64,000 nt of DNA from the NCBI RefSeq assembly GCF_020360975.1, contig NW_025408682.1:372001-436000 (forward strand), read 5' to 3'. The position numbers and the translations under genes were made by a program. The stretch comes from Hirsutella rhossiliensis. Lineage: Eukaryota; Ascomycota; Sordariomycetes; Hypocreales; Ophiocordycipitaceae. The notes beneath the pieces are model-generated. The model saw nothing but the letters and a program-made list of their open reading frames with translations, did not search any database and was not told the DNA's origin. How positions within the stretch are numbered: the first letter of the stretch is position 1; each line of letters begins with the position of its first letter. Shown piece after piece: positions 23,003 through 35,199 of this stretch.

Positions 23003-24711
23003 GGTACCGGAAGCTACTTAAGTAGCCCCTTAAGCTACGCCCTTTAAATCTTAGTATTACTATAGATATTATAGTTATAAAGGAAGCGGCGAACGTAGTA
23101 TTATAAGAGGGGCTAGTAAAAATCCCTTACGAGGCCTACTACTATACCCTACCGACCTAGGTAGCCTATAATACTAGAGTTATAAATAAGCTAGACTAGC
23201 TTCCCTTAAAGCTCGTTCTATTTATTTAGCTTTAGCGGTCTATCCTTCTCCTTAGCTTTTATAGTATATAGTGCGCCTAGTACTTATAGTCTCCCCCGCT
23301 AGTATAGATACCCTTATAGGTCTATATAGTAGTTAGCTACTTATACTTTTAGCTTTAGCTTTAGATCTAGGTATTAAGCGCTAGACTTTATAGCGCGGCG
23401 TACGCCCTTATAAGTATAGTCTAGAGCCGCTATCTTATCTTATAAGCGTTAAAGGGCCCTATCTTAGAATACTCTTACCGCGCGCGCTTTTAGGCCGGTC
23501 TATCCCTCCTTACTAAACTAAGGTAAAAGTATAAGGGAAAGCTCGTTTAGTAGTAAAGGTATAAGGGGAAGTTTATTTACTAGCACCGCGCCTTCCTTTA
23601 CTAAGGAAGCTCTTATATAAGTCTATAGCGCTTTTTATAGGATAAGCTATAGATCCTAGGCCTTAATATCCGCTCTTATTAGCTAGTCTTAATCCCTTTA
23701 AGAAAGCGCGTTTAGGACTATAAAGTCCCGCTTAGGGCGGTACTTAATTAAGAAGTTAAAGTATAAGAGATACTTTACTTAGTAGGCTTACCGCTTTAAG
23801 AGGTACTAGCGGGTTATAAAGTACTTAAGGTTCTTATAGTTTATAAGAACCTTAAAGCTCTTATAGCTCTAGAGCTTTACTTACTATTACTTAAGGTAGC
23901 TAATAATCGCTAGTATCTTTTTATCTTAAATAGTATAATTCTACTTTACTAAGGTTAGCTTATAAAAGTAAAACGCTATTAGTTACTTCCGCTTATCTAC
24001 CTCCTAAGAAAGCGTTTCTTTAAGTACCTAGCCGCTATAGTTTACTTTAACTAACGTAGACTAGTTAAAGTCCTACTAAAGTAGTGCTAGGGCTTATAAG
24101 AATAGGTCCTTAAGCGTATAGAACGCTCCTTTCTATATAGGCCCTTAATAAAAAGCGGTTTATTTCCTAATAATCTTATTTAAAGGTATTATAATATAGG
24201 AGAAGCCCTTAATAAATATCTTATAATAGTTCGTAAACCTAAGGAAGCTTTATATACTTATTTATATAGTTAGGGCTACTTAGTTTTAGATCGCTTAGAT
24301 CTTTATAGGATCCGCTTATATACCTATACTTATATAGATAATAAAGTTAAAGTACTTAACCCTTTTAACTATAAATTTATAATTATTTAGGTTAAGGTAA
24401 AGCCTATAAAGTTAAAGGCGCTCTAAGACCCTTTATACTTTCTATATATAGTCCTTATAAGAGCCGCTTATATAGATAAGGATATTATCTATATATATAA
24501 AAGCGAACTTATTAAGGAAGTCCTAAAGTATATTATTAATATAACGTTAAAAGGTAGTAAGCGCTTTTAAGAGGCTAAAAGGTATTATAAGCTACTTAAA
24601 TAAGCTATAGCGTATATAGAACGCTGTCTTTTACTTATTACCCTCTAAGATCTATACCTTATAAAACGCTTATTTTATATCTAGCTTTATAAACTACTTT
24701 ACCTTTAAAAG
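23003..24711 (-). pseudogene. Integrase, RNase H and RT portion of element I
   Basis: Aligns in reverse with 36,190-37,890 of element A. Read on the minus strand it contains the RT catalytic region, RNase H and the N-terminal part of integrase. The right limit AAAAG (24707-24711) is the target duplication of copia C, and RT resumes at 32,643. Decayed throughout. Confidence 0.8.
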
Positions 24712-25279
24712 TCTTAAGGTATATAAGTAAAAGCGGAATTTTAGGAAATTAAGGAATTATATAAGACTATATAATAAAGGGGAAGAAGGAGTATAAGGTA
24801 GGATTTTTAATAGAATTTATTAGTAATATATTAGTATATAAAAGAGGTGTTAAAGTTTATAATTCTTAATCTATCTACTAGCGGACATACTATCTTATAT
24901 AGATAATTATAGCTAAATAGAAGAACCTTTTAGGACTAGATTTAGGCTGCTATATAGCCCTAAGACTAGGGAATTCCGTAATACCTCGAGTAAATCTAGA
25001 AGTGTTTTAGTTCTACTAATATTCGTATTTAAAGGAGGTTAGTCGTGCCGGTGTTCTTAAGAGGTCTTAGCTAGCATTCTAAGCTAGCTCTATTCCTTTA
25101 ATTCGCGATTATACGATAACCGGCAACCCGTTTAATATATAATAATATATAAAATAATAAGCGATTCTTACTCTATAAGATAAGAATTTATCTATAATTA
25201 ATATACTACTTATTAGCTTATATAATTAGGAGAGTATATTATAGCTACTTTATTTATAGTAGGAACACCGTTCCTTATA
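24712..25279 (-). repeat. 3' LTR of copia C (568 bp)
   Basis: On the plus strand it starts TCTTAAGGTATATAAG and ends ACCGTTCCTTATA. It aligns end to end with 32,075-32,642 and with the two solo copies. It is more mutated than the right LTR (for example TATAATTAGGAG against TATAATCGGGAG). Confidence 0.92.
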
Positions 25280-25433
25280 GCCTCCCTTAAAGAGTAGATT
25301 TATATACTCTTTACTAATTTATTTATAATAGTATATATATAGGGTAAAAACCTAATTTAGGAAAACTATTCTTATACTTAAATAGGATATATAAAAACCT
25401 ATTCTTTCTTAGGAAAAATAAATCCTTAGGTAT

Positions 25434-25610
25434 TATAAGGGCTTTTGCCTTATATAGGCCTAGACTAGGGTCTAAGCTAAGTCTATATATAAGCGGCCTC
25501 CGCGCTTATATAGGCTAGGCCTATACCTCTCTTCCTTTTCCCCCTTATAGATTATTAACCTTCTTTTAATAGACTATACCTAAGCCTACGCCTCTACCTA
25601 CTCCGTAATA
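25434..25610 (+). repeat. 5' LTR of element D (177 bp)
   Basis: Starts TATAAGGGCTTTTGCC and ends CTCCGTAATA. Nearly identical to 27,130-27,306. Confidence 0.92.
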
Positions 25611-25689
25611 GTATAATCTACCCTTTATTTTACCCTCTCTATATCCCTATATACGGAATAGCTATTTTTAGCTGCCTTTAAAGCCGACG

Positions 25690-26560
25690 TTTAATTACCT
25701 AGTTTAGTTAAACCGCCCGCGCCGGTATATACGCACGCGAAATATCTATACTCCTATAGTCGTAAAATTAAGGCGAACGTAATACTTAGTTCGCCTAGGT
25801 AATTAAGAGCCTCTTATAATAGTAGGGCTCCGTACGACTAAGAGTAGTACTACCGCACCTTAGTAAGTTCGACGGCTCCTTTATAGAGCTCGAGCTATAG
25901 CTACTTTATATAGAAGCGAAGCTCCGTACTAATAGCGCCGTAATAAGGGATATCCGCGCCTAATTTAACTATCTTTACGCGAGCCTATCTCTACGCCTAT
26001 AAAAGTATCTCTTACTATTTACGCGTACTAGTATAAATAGACTAGCTAACCTCCTTATAAAGCTCTATACTAATTACGGCGAACCTAACGTAGCTAAGTT
26101 AGTAGGCTAGGAGCTTATAACGCTCTATTAAAAGCAGAGTAAAGCTATTCCGGCCTACCTCGTACGGTTTAAAGAGGTACTTTATTAAGTAGACGTATAT
26201 AGCTAGCCCGACGCGGTAAAGTATAATTGCCTTATTATAAGCTTAAATTCGGATTAGCGCACCCGTTTAAGCGAAAGGTCTATACTATTAAATACGTATA
26301 CCGATCTCGTCTACCTTCTTTACGAGCTTAGTAGTAATAAGTTTCTTTTTTTATCTTCTTTTATAGTATAAGAAGAGGATAATACTAGTAATATTATAGA
26401 CATCTCTATCTCCGCCTCGAGGACTAAGGATAGAAAGAGGTAGCGATAGGAAGGTCGCTATATAGGCTATAGTAGTAAATCCTATTAGTTTTTAAAGTGC
26501 CTACGCCGGGAGGCGCGGGTAAACGCACTTTAAGTAGTAGAGGGGCGTACGCGCTAGGAT
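25690..26560 (+). pseudogene. gag: Gag of element D
   Basis: Plus-strand frame with RIP-type stops. A Retrotrans_gag-like domain is recognisable at about 25,860-26,330: the block LSKFDGSFIELEL near its start, YASLSLRL-stop-KYLL, then LITLY and KAIPAYLVRFKEVLY, all typical capsid helices. A zinc-knuckle remnant lies near 26,495-26,530 (KCLRREARVNAL, derivable from a CCHC pattern with the second Cys, the His and the last Cys lost). The frame then becomes Arg/Gly-rich without a recognisable enzyme domain. Confidence 0.7.
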
Positions 26561-27129
26561 AGAAAGGAGGTTAGGTTCGACGATAGCGACTCTAGCGACG
26601 AGTAATCTTAGTAACGCTTTTACGGGCTTCGTCGGCGTCCCCTCGCGTATAGTAGTAGCTGCTATATAGACGGGACGTATGCCCGTAGTAACTAAAAGGG
26701 CGGCTAAGATATAGGAAGGCCGCTAATATAATATAACTATAGCGAAAGGGAGTGCTTATATAGCCCTATATAGGAGGGAGCGGAGCCTTATATACCGGAG
26801 TACCGTCCCCTACGTTATAGTACTAAGAGCTACTACCGTGCGCCGATATAGGGGGGGCGGGATACTATAAGCTTACCGAAGCTAGCTATACGCCGTTCTA
26901 TATACCTCTACTCTTTAGCTAGAAGTACTAAAGCCTAACTCCTAGGGCGCGGCCCCTACTAATAATATAGTCTATCTAAGAAGCTCGCTTAGGAGGGTAT
27001 TATACGTTATTTACTAACGTTTTTTCCGCGACTAGGCGTGCGTAGTCCGCGCGAGGGTTCCGTCCCCTTAAGCGCGGTATTAGGTATTATTTAGAGGCGC
27101 GCCTCTTTAAAAGCTAGGTAGGGGTATAA

Positions 27130-27306
27130 TATAAGGGCTTTTGCCCTATATAGGCCTAGACTAGGGTCTAGGCTAAGTCTATATATAAGCGGCCTCCGCG
27201 CCTATATAGGCTAGGCCTATACTTCTCTTCCTTTTCCCCCTTATAGATTATTAACCTTCTTTTAATAGACCGTACCTAAGCCTATACCTCTACTTACTTT
27301 ATAATA
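27130..27306 (+). repeat. 3' LTR of element D (177 bp)
   Basis: Starts TATAAGGGCTTTTGCC and ends ACTTTATAATA, then GGTAT. Preceded by a short purine-rich run (GGTAGGGGTA). Confidence 0.92.
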
Positions 27307-27479
27307 GGTATATACTAATAGAAAAACCTATAGTAGGAAAAATCTATAGTTATAATAATTATTTATAGGATAACCTTTAATAAGGTAAAACCTATTATTA
27401 CTAGGAAAATCTTAATAGATAAAAACCTAGTAAATATTTCTCTAGGAAACCTAAAAGGAAAACCTAGTAAGGGAAAGAT

Positions 27480-30400
27480 ATAGAAAGTATAAGAAATATC
27501 TAAAAACCCCTTTTAATTGCTTAGGAACTTATATTAAGGATAGACCGTCTTTAAATTTATAAAGTAATCTAGGTCTTAATTCCTTTATAAAAATATTAGC
27601 TATATTATCTTTTAATTCAATATAAAAAACTCTAATTTCCCCTTTTCTTATACTAGTTCTAGTATAGTAATAGGCTAATCTTATATACTTAGACCCTTTA
27701 TAAAATTCTGGATTTTCTGCTAATTTAATAGCAGTAGTATTATCCGTTAAAATAGGAGGTATAGTATTAAGAATCTTAATAAATAGATTCTTAGTAATAT
27801 TTTTAAAAAGTATATTTAAATAAATAGCTTCTTTATTTACCTCCCTAAGGCTAATATACTTTACTTCGTAGGTAGAAAGGGCAACGGCTTTCTACTTAGA
27901 GTAAGCCTAGCTTATTATATTATTATATATATAAAAATAGTAACCGGAAAAGGATTTTCCGTCCGTTAAATCCGACGCCTAGCTAGAGTCGGTAAAACCC
28001 TTTATATATAGATAGGTAAAAGGGATATTATAATTATATTTAATCTTTAGGCTAGGGAATTTATTTAAATATTTCTAAATTATATTTAAAGCCTTAAAAT
28101 ACGTCTAGTTGGGCTTAGCCGCGAATCTAGTATAGGAAATTATAGAATATAAGATATCTAACCTAGTAAATAAGGCTAAGTATAGTAGAGATCTTATTTC
28201 TTTCTAAAATTGCAATATATCTTCCTTAGAAGGTAATCCCTTTACTTTTATAAGCTTAAAGCCTACTATAGCGGGTAAATTCGAAGTTCCTAAACCTTCT
28301 TTATTAAATTCCTTTAATTTATTTAAGGTATAATTTTTTTAGGATATATATAGCTCTTTATTTTCTCGGTTTATTATAATATTTAGACCTAAGAAGTCTT
28401 TTATATTTCTTAAGATAGTAAAATCTAGGAATTTAGATAATTCTTTAAATAATCTTTCTTTTATTATAGATTTAGAGGGCCCTACTATAAGAAAGTCGTC
28501 GACGTAAATTACTAAGGCTATACTATAGTCCTTATTTATAAATACTCCTTTGTCTATTAAAAGAGGAAGAAATCCGAGATTATTTAGTATAATTTTTAAA
28601 TAATTATACTAGAGCTTAGGACTTTATTTTAAGCTATATAATACTTTCTTTAGCTCTGCTTTAATTTAACCGGTTTTATATAGGTCTAGGAATTTAGTTA
28701 ATTTAATTCCTTTAGCTCTATAAGCTAATTTATATTTTAAATAATATTCTTTAAAAGCGTATTCTTTATAGCCTATAGGAAGATCGATATATACTTTGCT
28801 ATCGATATCGGTATATATAAAGGCATTTATTATATTTATTTATAAAGCTTCGAATTTATAGATAATAGCTAAAATAAGTAGAATTCTAATAGATTCGGGT
28901 CTAGCTATAGTCGAGAAGGTATCTAGGAAATCTAAGATATAGATCTGCTTAAATCCTTATATTACGAAACGGGCTTTATATTTTATTATATTATTTTAAC
29001 TATCCTTTTTAATAGTATAGACCTAGCGGCCTCCTATAGCCTCCCTATCCCTAGGGAGGTAGGAAAATTCCTAAGTTTTATATTTAATTAGCTAGCTAAT
29101 TTCCTTAATTATAGCTTCTTTTTAAAATGCTACTTTAAGGCTATTTAATGCCTATTTATAGGTCTTTAGAATTTTTAGATCCTAATTTTCTATACCAGCT
29201 AGAATTAACTCTATAAAATCGTAGTTTAGAAATAAATTAACGTTAGGGTATTTAATATAGTTAGAATCGAACCCTTCTAGCTTCTTAGGTAATTCTACTA
29301 CTATTTTACTAGTAGTAGGAATAGGATCGTTATTTAGAGACTCTTCTTCTATAGAGGGCGAGGGACTTTTATTTCTAGGTTCTTTAGTAGCTTCCTCTAT
29401 AAGTATATAGCTTTCTAGCTTATCTTTATTTAGAATAGAATAAAAATTAAAGGTATTATTACAACTAGAAATTTCTAGATTTTTTATAAATTTATTTTCT
29501 AGTATAGTAATATCTCTAAAGATAGTAATCTTTCTCTTAGTAAAATCCTAGATTTTATATATATTTTCTAAATAGCCTACTATTATTCCCTTAAAAGCTC
29601 TATTATCTAGCTTATCTTTAGGGTCTTTATTCTTATAATATATAAGGCTTCCGAAGGTCTTAATTTTATTTAAGGTCTCGAAGGGTAGTATTATATTATC
29701 CCTCTTTTCTATAGGACTTTTAAATCCTATCGTAGATTGCGGTGATCTATTATATAAATAGGTAGCTATTAAAACAGCTTCTCCCTATAGATATTTAAGA
29801 AGCCTAGTAGTAAATAAAAGAGCTTATACTTTTTCTAATATAGTACGATTTATTCTTTTTATTCTACCGTTAGATTCTAGCGTCCTAGGAGGACTAGAAT
29901 TAAAGGTAATCCCTTCTTTTTCGTAATAGAGCTTTATTTTATATATAAATTCTTTAGTATTATTAGAAAATGCTTCTCTAATCCTAGTATTTTTAGGGTT
30001 ATTTTCTACCCTATTTTTAAATTCTAGGAACCTATCTAAAGCTTCCCCCTTTTTTTAAAGTAGGTATATTTCTAGATATTAGGTTCCTACGTCTAGGAAA
30101 GAAATATAATAGTAATATTTATTATAAGTAGGCACTTTAATTAGCCCCTAAATATCTAAAACTATTTTTTCTAAATATATATAAGACTTATATAAAGGTT
30201 ATTTATTAACCTTATTCGTTGCTTTAGCTCTAATATATATTTCGCATTACCTTATTTTATTTTCCTCTTTTAAAGGCATTTTTATATCCTTATTATATCT
30301 TTTTAATATTTCTAAAATAGCCCTACTATTTATATACCCTAAGCGTAAGTGCTAAGTATAAAAATCTATATCCTTTGCCTTTAAAGACGTAATAAGGATT

Positions 30401-31990
30401 AATTAGCTTTTTAATAAAGGTTCTATAAGAATATAATATAATTTATTTCTAAGAAATTCTTTAGTAAGGACCTTAGCCTTATTATTTAATAAAAGGACTT
30501 TATTTCCTCCTATTAAGTTATAGGTATTATTAAAATAAGATTAGGATAGTATATTTACCCTTAATTTAGGTATATAAAAGCAGTCTTAAAGGATATACCT
30601 TTTACTATTATATAGGAACTTAAATACTAAGTCCCCGTTTCCTTTTACTATTATAAAGGAAGCTTTTCCCTAGTAAACTTTAGACTTAATTTCTTTATAG
30701 TTAATAAGGAAATTTTTATTCGATACTATATACTTAGTAGCTCCGGTATTATAAATAAAATCAAAGATCCTTTTATTCTTATAACTAGGAAATCCTCCTT
30801 CTCTTACCTTTAAAACTAATTCCTTTATTCTAGGAATCGAGGCTTCTAGAGGTCCTAAAAGAGAGTCTTTATTAGCTTCTACTATAGGGGTATTTATAGA
30901 GGTTAAAATTACCTCTAAATCCTTAGACGTTTATATAGGGGTCGGAGCCCTAGAAAGGTCTATAAGGTCGATATCTAGGTCTATATTTTCTTATAAAGCT
31001 ATATTTAAGACCTTATTACTATCGTCTAAATCGGACTCTAGCTCTATAATTCGAGCCTTCCTTCTTTTATTAGTAGTAGAAACACTACTAAAAGGGGATT
31101 TCTTCCTAGAAGAAGAAGATAAAGAAGAAGATTTTCTCTTCTTAGAAATTTATATCCTATTATCCTTTTTTTCCTTTATTTAAAACCTAATAAGCAGGAG
31201 CCTTATTTAGGTATAATTTATAGCAATTTACTATAAACTGCCTTAGTTTTTTACATTCCTTATAATAAGGAGTATCTATAGAATTTCTATAGGATTTCTA
31301 AGGCTTCCTTTATATTAAGAAGGCTTTCTCCGAAGATTTATCTATATCCTTTATTCTTCTAGCTTCGTCTAAAAGACTAGCTATTAGGGATCTAAGGGTA
31401 AACGCCGTAGAATTATGCCTAAGGCTCTATATAATATTTATAATATAGCTTCTAAATTCCTTATTAAGGCAATTAAGAATCTATGCTATAAGGATAACTT
31501 TTAGAATTTCTATATTACGGGATTTTAAATCCTCGTAGATTTCTTTTACCTTATAAAGGTATTTCTCTAAATTAGAGTCCGAGGGACTAAGATTAAAGAG
31601 CTATTTAATAAGTAGATAATTTAACGAAAAGTTCGACGGATTATATAGCTTTTTAAGCTTATCCTACGCTTCTTTAGCATTTTTTAGATACCGAATTTAT
31701 ATTAAGGGACTATCTTCGACTTAAAGGAATATTATAGATAAAGCCTCTATAGTCTATATATAATTTACTTACTCTAGAGCAGTAATAAGCTTTTCTTTTA
31801 TAAGGATAGCTTCTATCCTCGTAGTCTAAAGAGTATAATTTAAATTTCCCTTAAGTCTAGAAAATTTATATTCTTTCTATCTACCTATTTTATATAAATT
31901 TAGTATTATTTCGTTTATAAGGATCGAGAAGTCTAGACGGGAGTTTAAGAACGTAGGAAGGTAAAAGAGGTCGAGGGGAATTTCGAAAGG
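27480..31990 (-). pseudogene. Gag-pol polyprotein of copia C
   Basis: Minus-strand Ty1/copia polyprotein. From right to left: gag (about 31,990-31,150, with a possible nucleocapsid stretch near 31,200), a charged linker, integrase (about 30,600-29,500; N-G-R-I-K-R-I-N block near 29,860), RT (about 29,150-28,200) with the intact catalytic motif VIYVDDFLI at about 28,490-28,516, and RNase H (about 28,060-27,500). The YVDDF form is typical of copia and separates it from the gypsy elements. It is less mutated than G or F: long stretches stay open. The polyprotein precedes the LTR-proximal insertion of D. Confidence 0.8.
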
Positions 31991-32074
31991 AATTTTAATT
32001 AAATATTTCGACGAGGAATTTTAAAGGTATAAGTTAATTTCCCGGCTTAAAAGGAGCAAGCTAGGCTTATAACC

Positions 32075-32642
32075 TCTTAAGGTATATAAGCAAAAGCGGA
32101 ATTTTAGGAAATTAAGGAATTATATAAGACTACGTAATAGAGGGGAAGAAGGAGTATAAGATAGGATTTTTAATAGAATTTATTAGTAATATATTAGTAT
32201 ATAAAAGAGGTGTTAAAGTTAATGATTCTTAATCTATCTACTAGCGGACATGCTGTCTTATATAGACAATTATAGCTAAACGGAAGAACCTTTCGGGACT
32301 AGATTTAGGCTGCCGTATAGCCCTAAGACTAGGGAATTCCGTGATACCTCGAGTAAATCTAGAATTATCTTAGTTCTACTAATATTCGTGTTTAAAGGAG
32401 GTTAGTCGTGCTAGTGTTCTTAAGAGGTCTTAGCTAGTATTCTAAGCTAGCTCTATTCCTTCGATTCCCGATTATACGATAACCGGCAACCCGTTTAATA
32501 TATAATAACATATAAAATAACGAGCGATTCTTACTCTATAGGATAAGAGTTTATCTATAATTAATATACTACTTATTAGCTTATATAATCGGGAGAGTAT
32601 ATTATAGCTGCTTTATTTATAGTAGGAACACCGTTCCTTATA
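32075..32642 (-). repeat. 5' LTR of copia C (568 bp)
   Basis: Starts TCTTAAGGTATATAAG and ends CCGTTCCTTATA; followed by AACAG and RT of element I. The adjoining internal sequence (minus strand GGTTATAAGCC) is a candidate primer-binding site. Confidence 0.92.
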
Positions 32643-32905
32643 AACAGGTTATAGAGCGTATCTAAGATTAAGGGTAAGGGGTAGCGGTCCGGCCTTATAA
32701 TTACGTTTAAAGCCCTATAGTTATAATAAAACTATATCCCGCCCCTTACTTTACGTATAAATAAGACTAGCGCTCTTACTTTAGAGCTACTTACTTAAAT
32801 AAAACCTATATCTAAGAGGTCCCTTAGCGTCTTCTTTAATACTAGTACCTCTATATATAATATACTATATAGTAGTCTAAATAGTATAGGTAGTTCTTAC
32901 CCCTT
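32643..32905 (-). pseudogene. N-terminal RT fragment of element I
   Basis: Reverse match to 35,950-36,190 of element A, the start of RT including the block read as RQELPILF in A. It is bounded by C on the left (AACAG) and by solo LTR O on the right (CCCTT 32901-32905). Confidence 0.82.
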
Positions 32906-33114
32906 TATAAGAGCGCTACTAAGAGGTATAAGCTAATAAAGCACTTAGGTATATAGTACTAGTATATTAGTAGGGTATTAATAGGGAGTTATACTTACCT
33001 TACTTATATATTATAAACTACTTACTATTTTAATAAAAAAAGAAAAATCCCTTTTCTTATAAGCTTTAGTCTTATAATAAGGAGAGTATAATATATATAG
33101 CGTAGTACCTTTAG
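32906..33114. repeat. Solo LTR O, left part (rest at 41,353-41,405)
   Basis: A small insertion of about 257 bp sits between the protease and RT of element I, absent from A at the same point. Its ends are TATAAGAGCG and TTCCCTTATA with a CCCTT duplication (32901-32905 and 41406-41410), as for a RIP-mutated LTR with TG...CA ends. Element A inserted into it, leaving 209 bp here and 53 bp at 41,353-41,405. It does not match the other LTRs here beyond the first eight bases. Confidence 0.72.
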
Positions 33115-33301
33115 TATAAGAGTCTTTAACTATTATAAGTTATAGGCTTAGGCTATAGCCTAAGCTATATAAGTTATATATAAAGGGCCGGATCCTATAC
33201 TTATATATATAGGCTAGCCGCGTATAAAAGAGCTCTATATAGCTTATTAATATTATCTTATAAACGGTACCTATATATATACCTTTACTTACTTTATAAT
33301 A
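33115..33301 (+). repeat. 5' LTR of element A (187 bp)
   Basis: Starts TATAAGAGTC and ends TTTATAATA; matches 41,166-41,352 and the LTRs of H and I. Confidence 0.92.
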
Positions 33302-34274
33302 ATATAAGCTATTAACTAATAAATCTAATAGATATCTCCTTAGAAAGGGTACCGCTTCCTTAAGGGAGCACCCCGCTACCCCTTAGGCGGATAGGAAGTA
33401 TTATAGCTATCCTAGAAGCGATTAAAAGCGCGACGACTAGGAAGAAGAATAAGGTTCTCGCTATACTAAGGGAGCCGTCTATAAGACTAGTATTAACCCC
33501 TATAACCCCTATAATACTAGTTATAGCGGCGGTACTACTAATATAGAAGCCGCTTCCTTAGCCGACTTAGGATAATAAGCCTAAGTCCTTTTATTTCTTC
33601 CTTAGCTAGCTATAGATAAAGTTTATAATAAATAAGAAATAGGGCCTAAACGGCTATCGCGATATAGTATAGTATTCGCTCCTTTATATACTACTAAAGC
33701 CCTAAATATAGCGGATCTCTAGATTCTAAGATAAGGGCGGCCTTAAGGGTAAACGTAACCTATAGGACTTCTTTTAATACCTTATATATACGTTCGGCAA
33801 TATATAAGAGTAGGAAAAGGCATAGGATAGGCTATAGACCCTTAAGTAATAGGATAGGTAGACCTTTAGCGAATTCCTCCTTAACTTTAAAGAGACGCTC
33901 TTATAAGCGGCGGGAACTATAGTATAGGAAGATAGCGCGAAGCTTATATAGCTATAGAACTTAATTACTATAAGAATATACCCTTATATTCCTATTTTAC
34001 TATTATAAAGAAATAATAGGCATAGGGAGGCTTTATAGAATAAGCTAGAAAAAAGAGGCTCTATAATACAGTCTAAGGGAATAACCCTTAAAAGACAAAG
34101 ACCTCTACTAAATATCTATACCTTTCTCTAGGAAAAGCGGGTTAGGATAAGCCTATCCTTATAAACAAAAATATGCATAAAATGCATAACTTAATTACGA
34201 GCAGAACGGATACCCTATTGCCTATTTTGGCCTAGCGGTTCCGAAGATATCCGCGATACGAGAATAGGTAGGGC

Positions 34275-34348
34275 ATAGAACATTCTAGTTAAACCCACTA
34301 CTTATACTAGAACCCATAGTCTTACGTTAACCATCACGCCACAATCAG
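34275..34348 (-). other. tRNA-like Pol III box pair inside J
   Basis: On the minus strand, TGGCGTGATGGTTAACG (about 34,325-34,341) resembles a tRNA A box, and GGGTTTAACTAG (about 34,285-34,296) resembles a B box whose CG became TA. The spacing suits a tRNA or tRNA-derived SINE. I cannot form a full cloverleaf: the anticodon arm is only four pairs and U33 is absent. A decayed tRNA-derived fragment or chance are both possible. Confidence 0.3.
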
Positions 34349-34453
34349 ACCACCTACTAAGTTAGGAAGATATACTATAGATAGAGCTTTTTAAGCACTA
34401 TAGAATATGCTAGAAAGCTAACTAATTGGTCTACTAGTAGGCGAGCAATAGTC

Positions 34454-34460
34454 TATAAAA
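34454..34460 (+). promoter_or_regulatory. TATA box in J
   Basis: TATAAAA followed by G, about 205 bp before the right end of J, in a region that has kept CA/TG dinucleotides, so it is less likely to be a product of RIP. It fits the U3 promoter of an LTR read on the plus strand. Confidence 0.45.
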
Positions 34461-35199
34461 GACGAAGGATTTCCCTAGGAGTAGTAGATAGAATAAGTAA
34501 GTTCGCAAGCATCTTTTACAACGCTATTCTTTTAATATATTATTTAGCCCCTTATATACTCGTTATAAATCCTAGACGAAATCCTACCCTATACTCCTTC
34601 GACTAATCTTTCCGCTTACGTTATCGATTACCCGATTCTACGCTTATTGCTTATACCTTCTTATAATTACGCTAGCTTTATAAGAGCTACTTATCCTTAT
34701 AATTATACCTACTACCTATAGCGAGTATATAAGCTAGTTAATAAAAGTAGTATAGGGCTATAAGTAGACGCCGCGTTTTTAGAAGCTTTATAAGCGTATA
34801 CTATATAGTAGTAATAGGATTACCGCCCCTATATAAGAGGAATAGCTAACTACTAATACTAATAAAGATACCTTAATATCGGCTACTTATATAAACCGAG
34901 CTAAATAAGGTAGGAAGTTATTATCGTCGAATACCCCTTATACTACTCTATACTTTAAGTAGCGGGCGAAGTAAGTAACGAGCGAGGAAATCGAAAAAAG
35001 GAAGGCTAACGGCCGCTGCTTACGTTATAGCGCGTTTATATACTTTATATTAAAATGCCCCTTCCTTTTAGCTAAACGGCCTATAGTAGTTCGAGCGGTA
35101 AAGATAGAACCGCTCCTTACCTTAAATAATAAAGAGGACTCCGCGCCCCTAAGCTTATAAGAAAATAAGTAGCTCCTAAATAAAGATAGGCTTTAGAGC

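Larger units (their letters stand above)
25434..27306 (+). mobile_element. Element D: gag-only non-autonomous LTR retrotransposon nested in C
   Basis: 1,873-bp element with 177-bp LTRs and a perfect GGTAT duplication (25429-25433 and 27307-27311). The 1.5-kb interior encodes only a Gag-like protein; no protease, RT or integrase is present. It must have been mobilised by another element. Its LTR shares the terminal block ACTTACTTTATAATA with the A/H/I family, which makes that family a candidate helper. It lies between the left LTR and the pol 3' end of copia C. Confidence 0.9.
24712..32642 (-). mobile_element. Element C: Ty1/copia retrotransposon (host of D)
   Basis: Copia element with two 568-bp LTRs, on the minus strand (5' LTR on the right). 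It interrupts RT of element I: joining 24,711 to 32,648 restores collinearity with A. The flanks AAAAG and AACAG are the degenerate 5-bp duplication. Minus-strand AAGGGAGG at about 25,282-25,289 next to the left LTR fits a polypurine tract. Without D the element is about 6.05 kb. Two solo LTRs of this family (39,966 and 44,601) lie elsewhere in the window. Confidence 0.9.
33969..34665 (+). mobile_element. Insertion J (697 bp): probable solo LTR, weakly RIPed
   Basis: Present in A but absent from the same place in I. A perfect ATTAC duplication flanks it (33964-33968 and 34666-34670). The ends are short inverted repeats TATAAGAA / TTCTTATA, as for an LTR with TGTAAGAA...TTCTTACA ends. Unlike its surroundings it keeps many CA and TG dinucleotides (about 34,030-34,530), so it was inserted after most RIP had occurred. 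A TATAAAA box at 34,454 supports an LTR read on the plus strand. No internal coding sequence is present. Confidence 0.75.

Noticed and set aside
32906..33114. Extra linker between protease and RT of element I as genuine coding sequence
   Set aside because: It is absent from A, has CCCTT duplicates on both sides and LTR-like ends, so it is an insertion.
33969..34665. J as a complete SINE
   Set aside because: The 5-bp duplication and TGTAAGAA/TTCTTACA-type inverted ends fit an LTR better, and there is no A-rich or simple-repeat tail.
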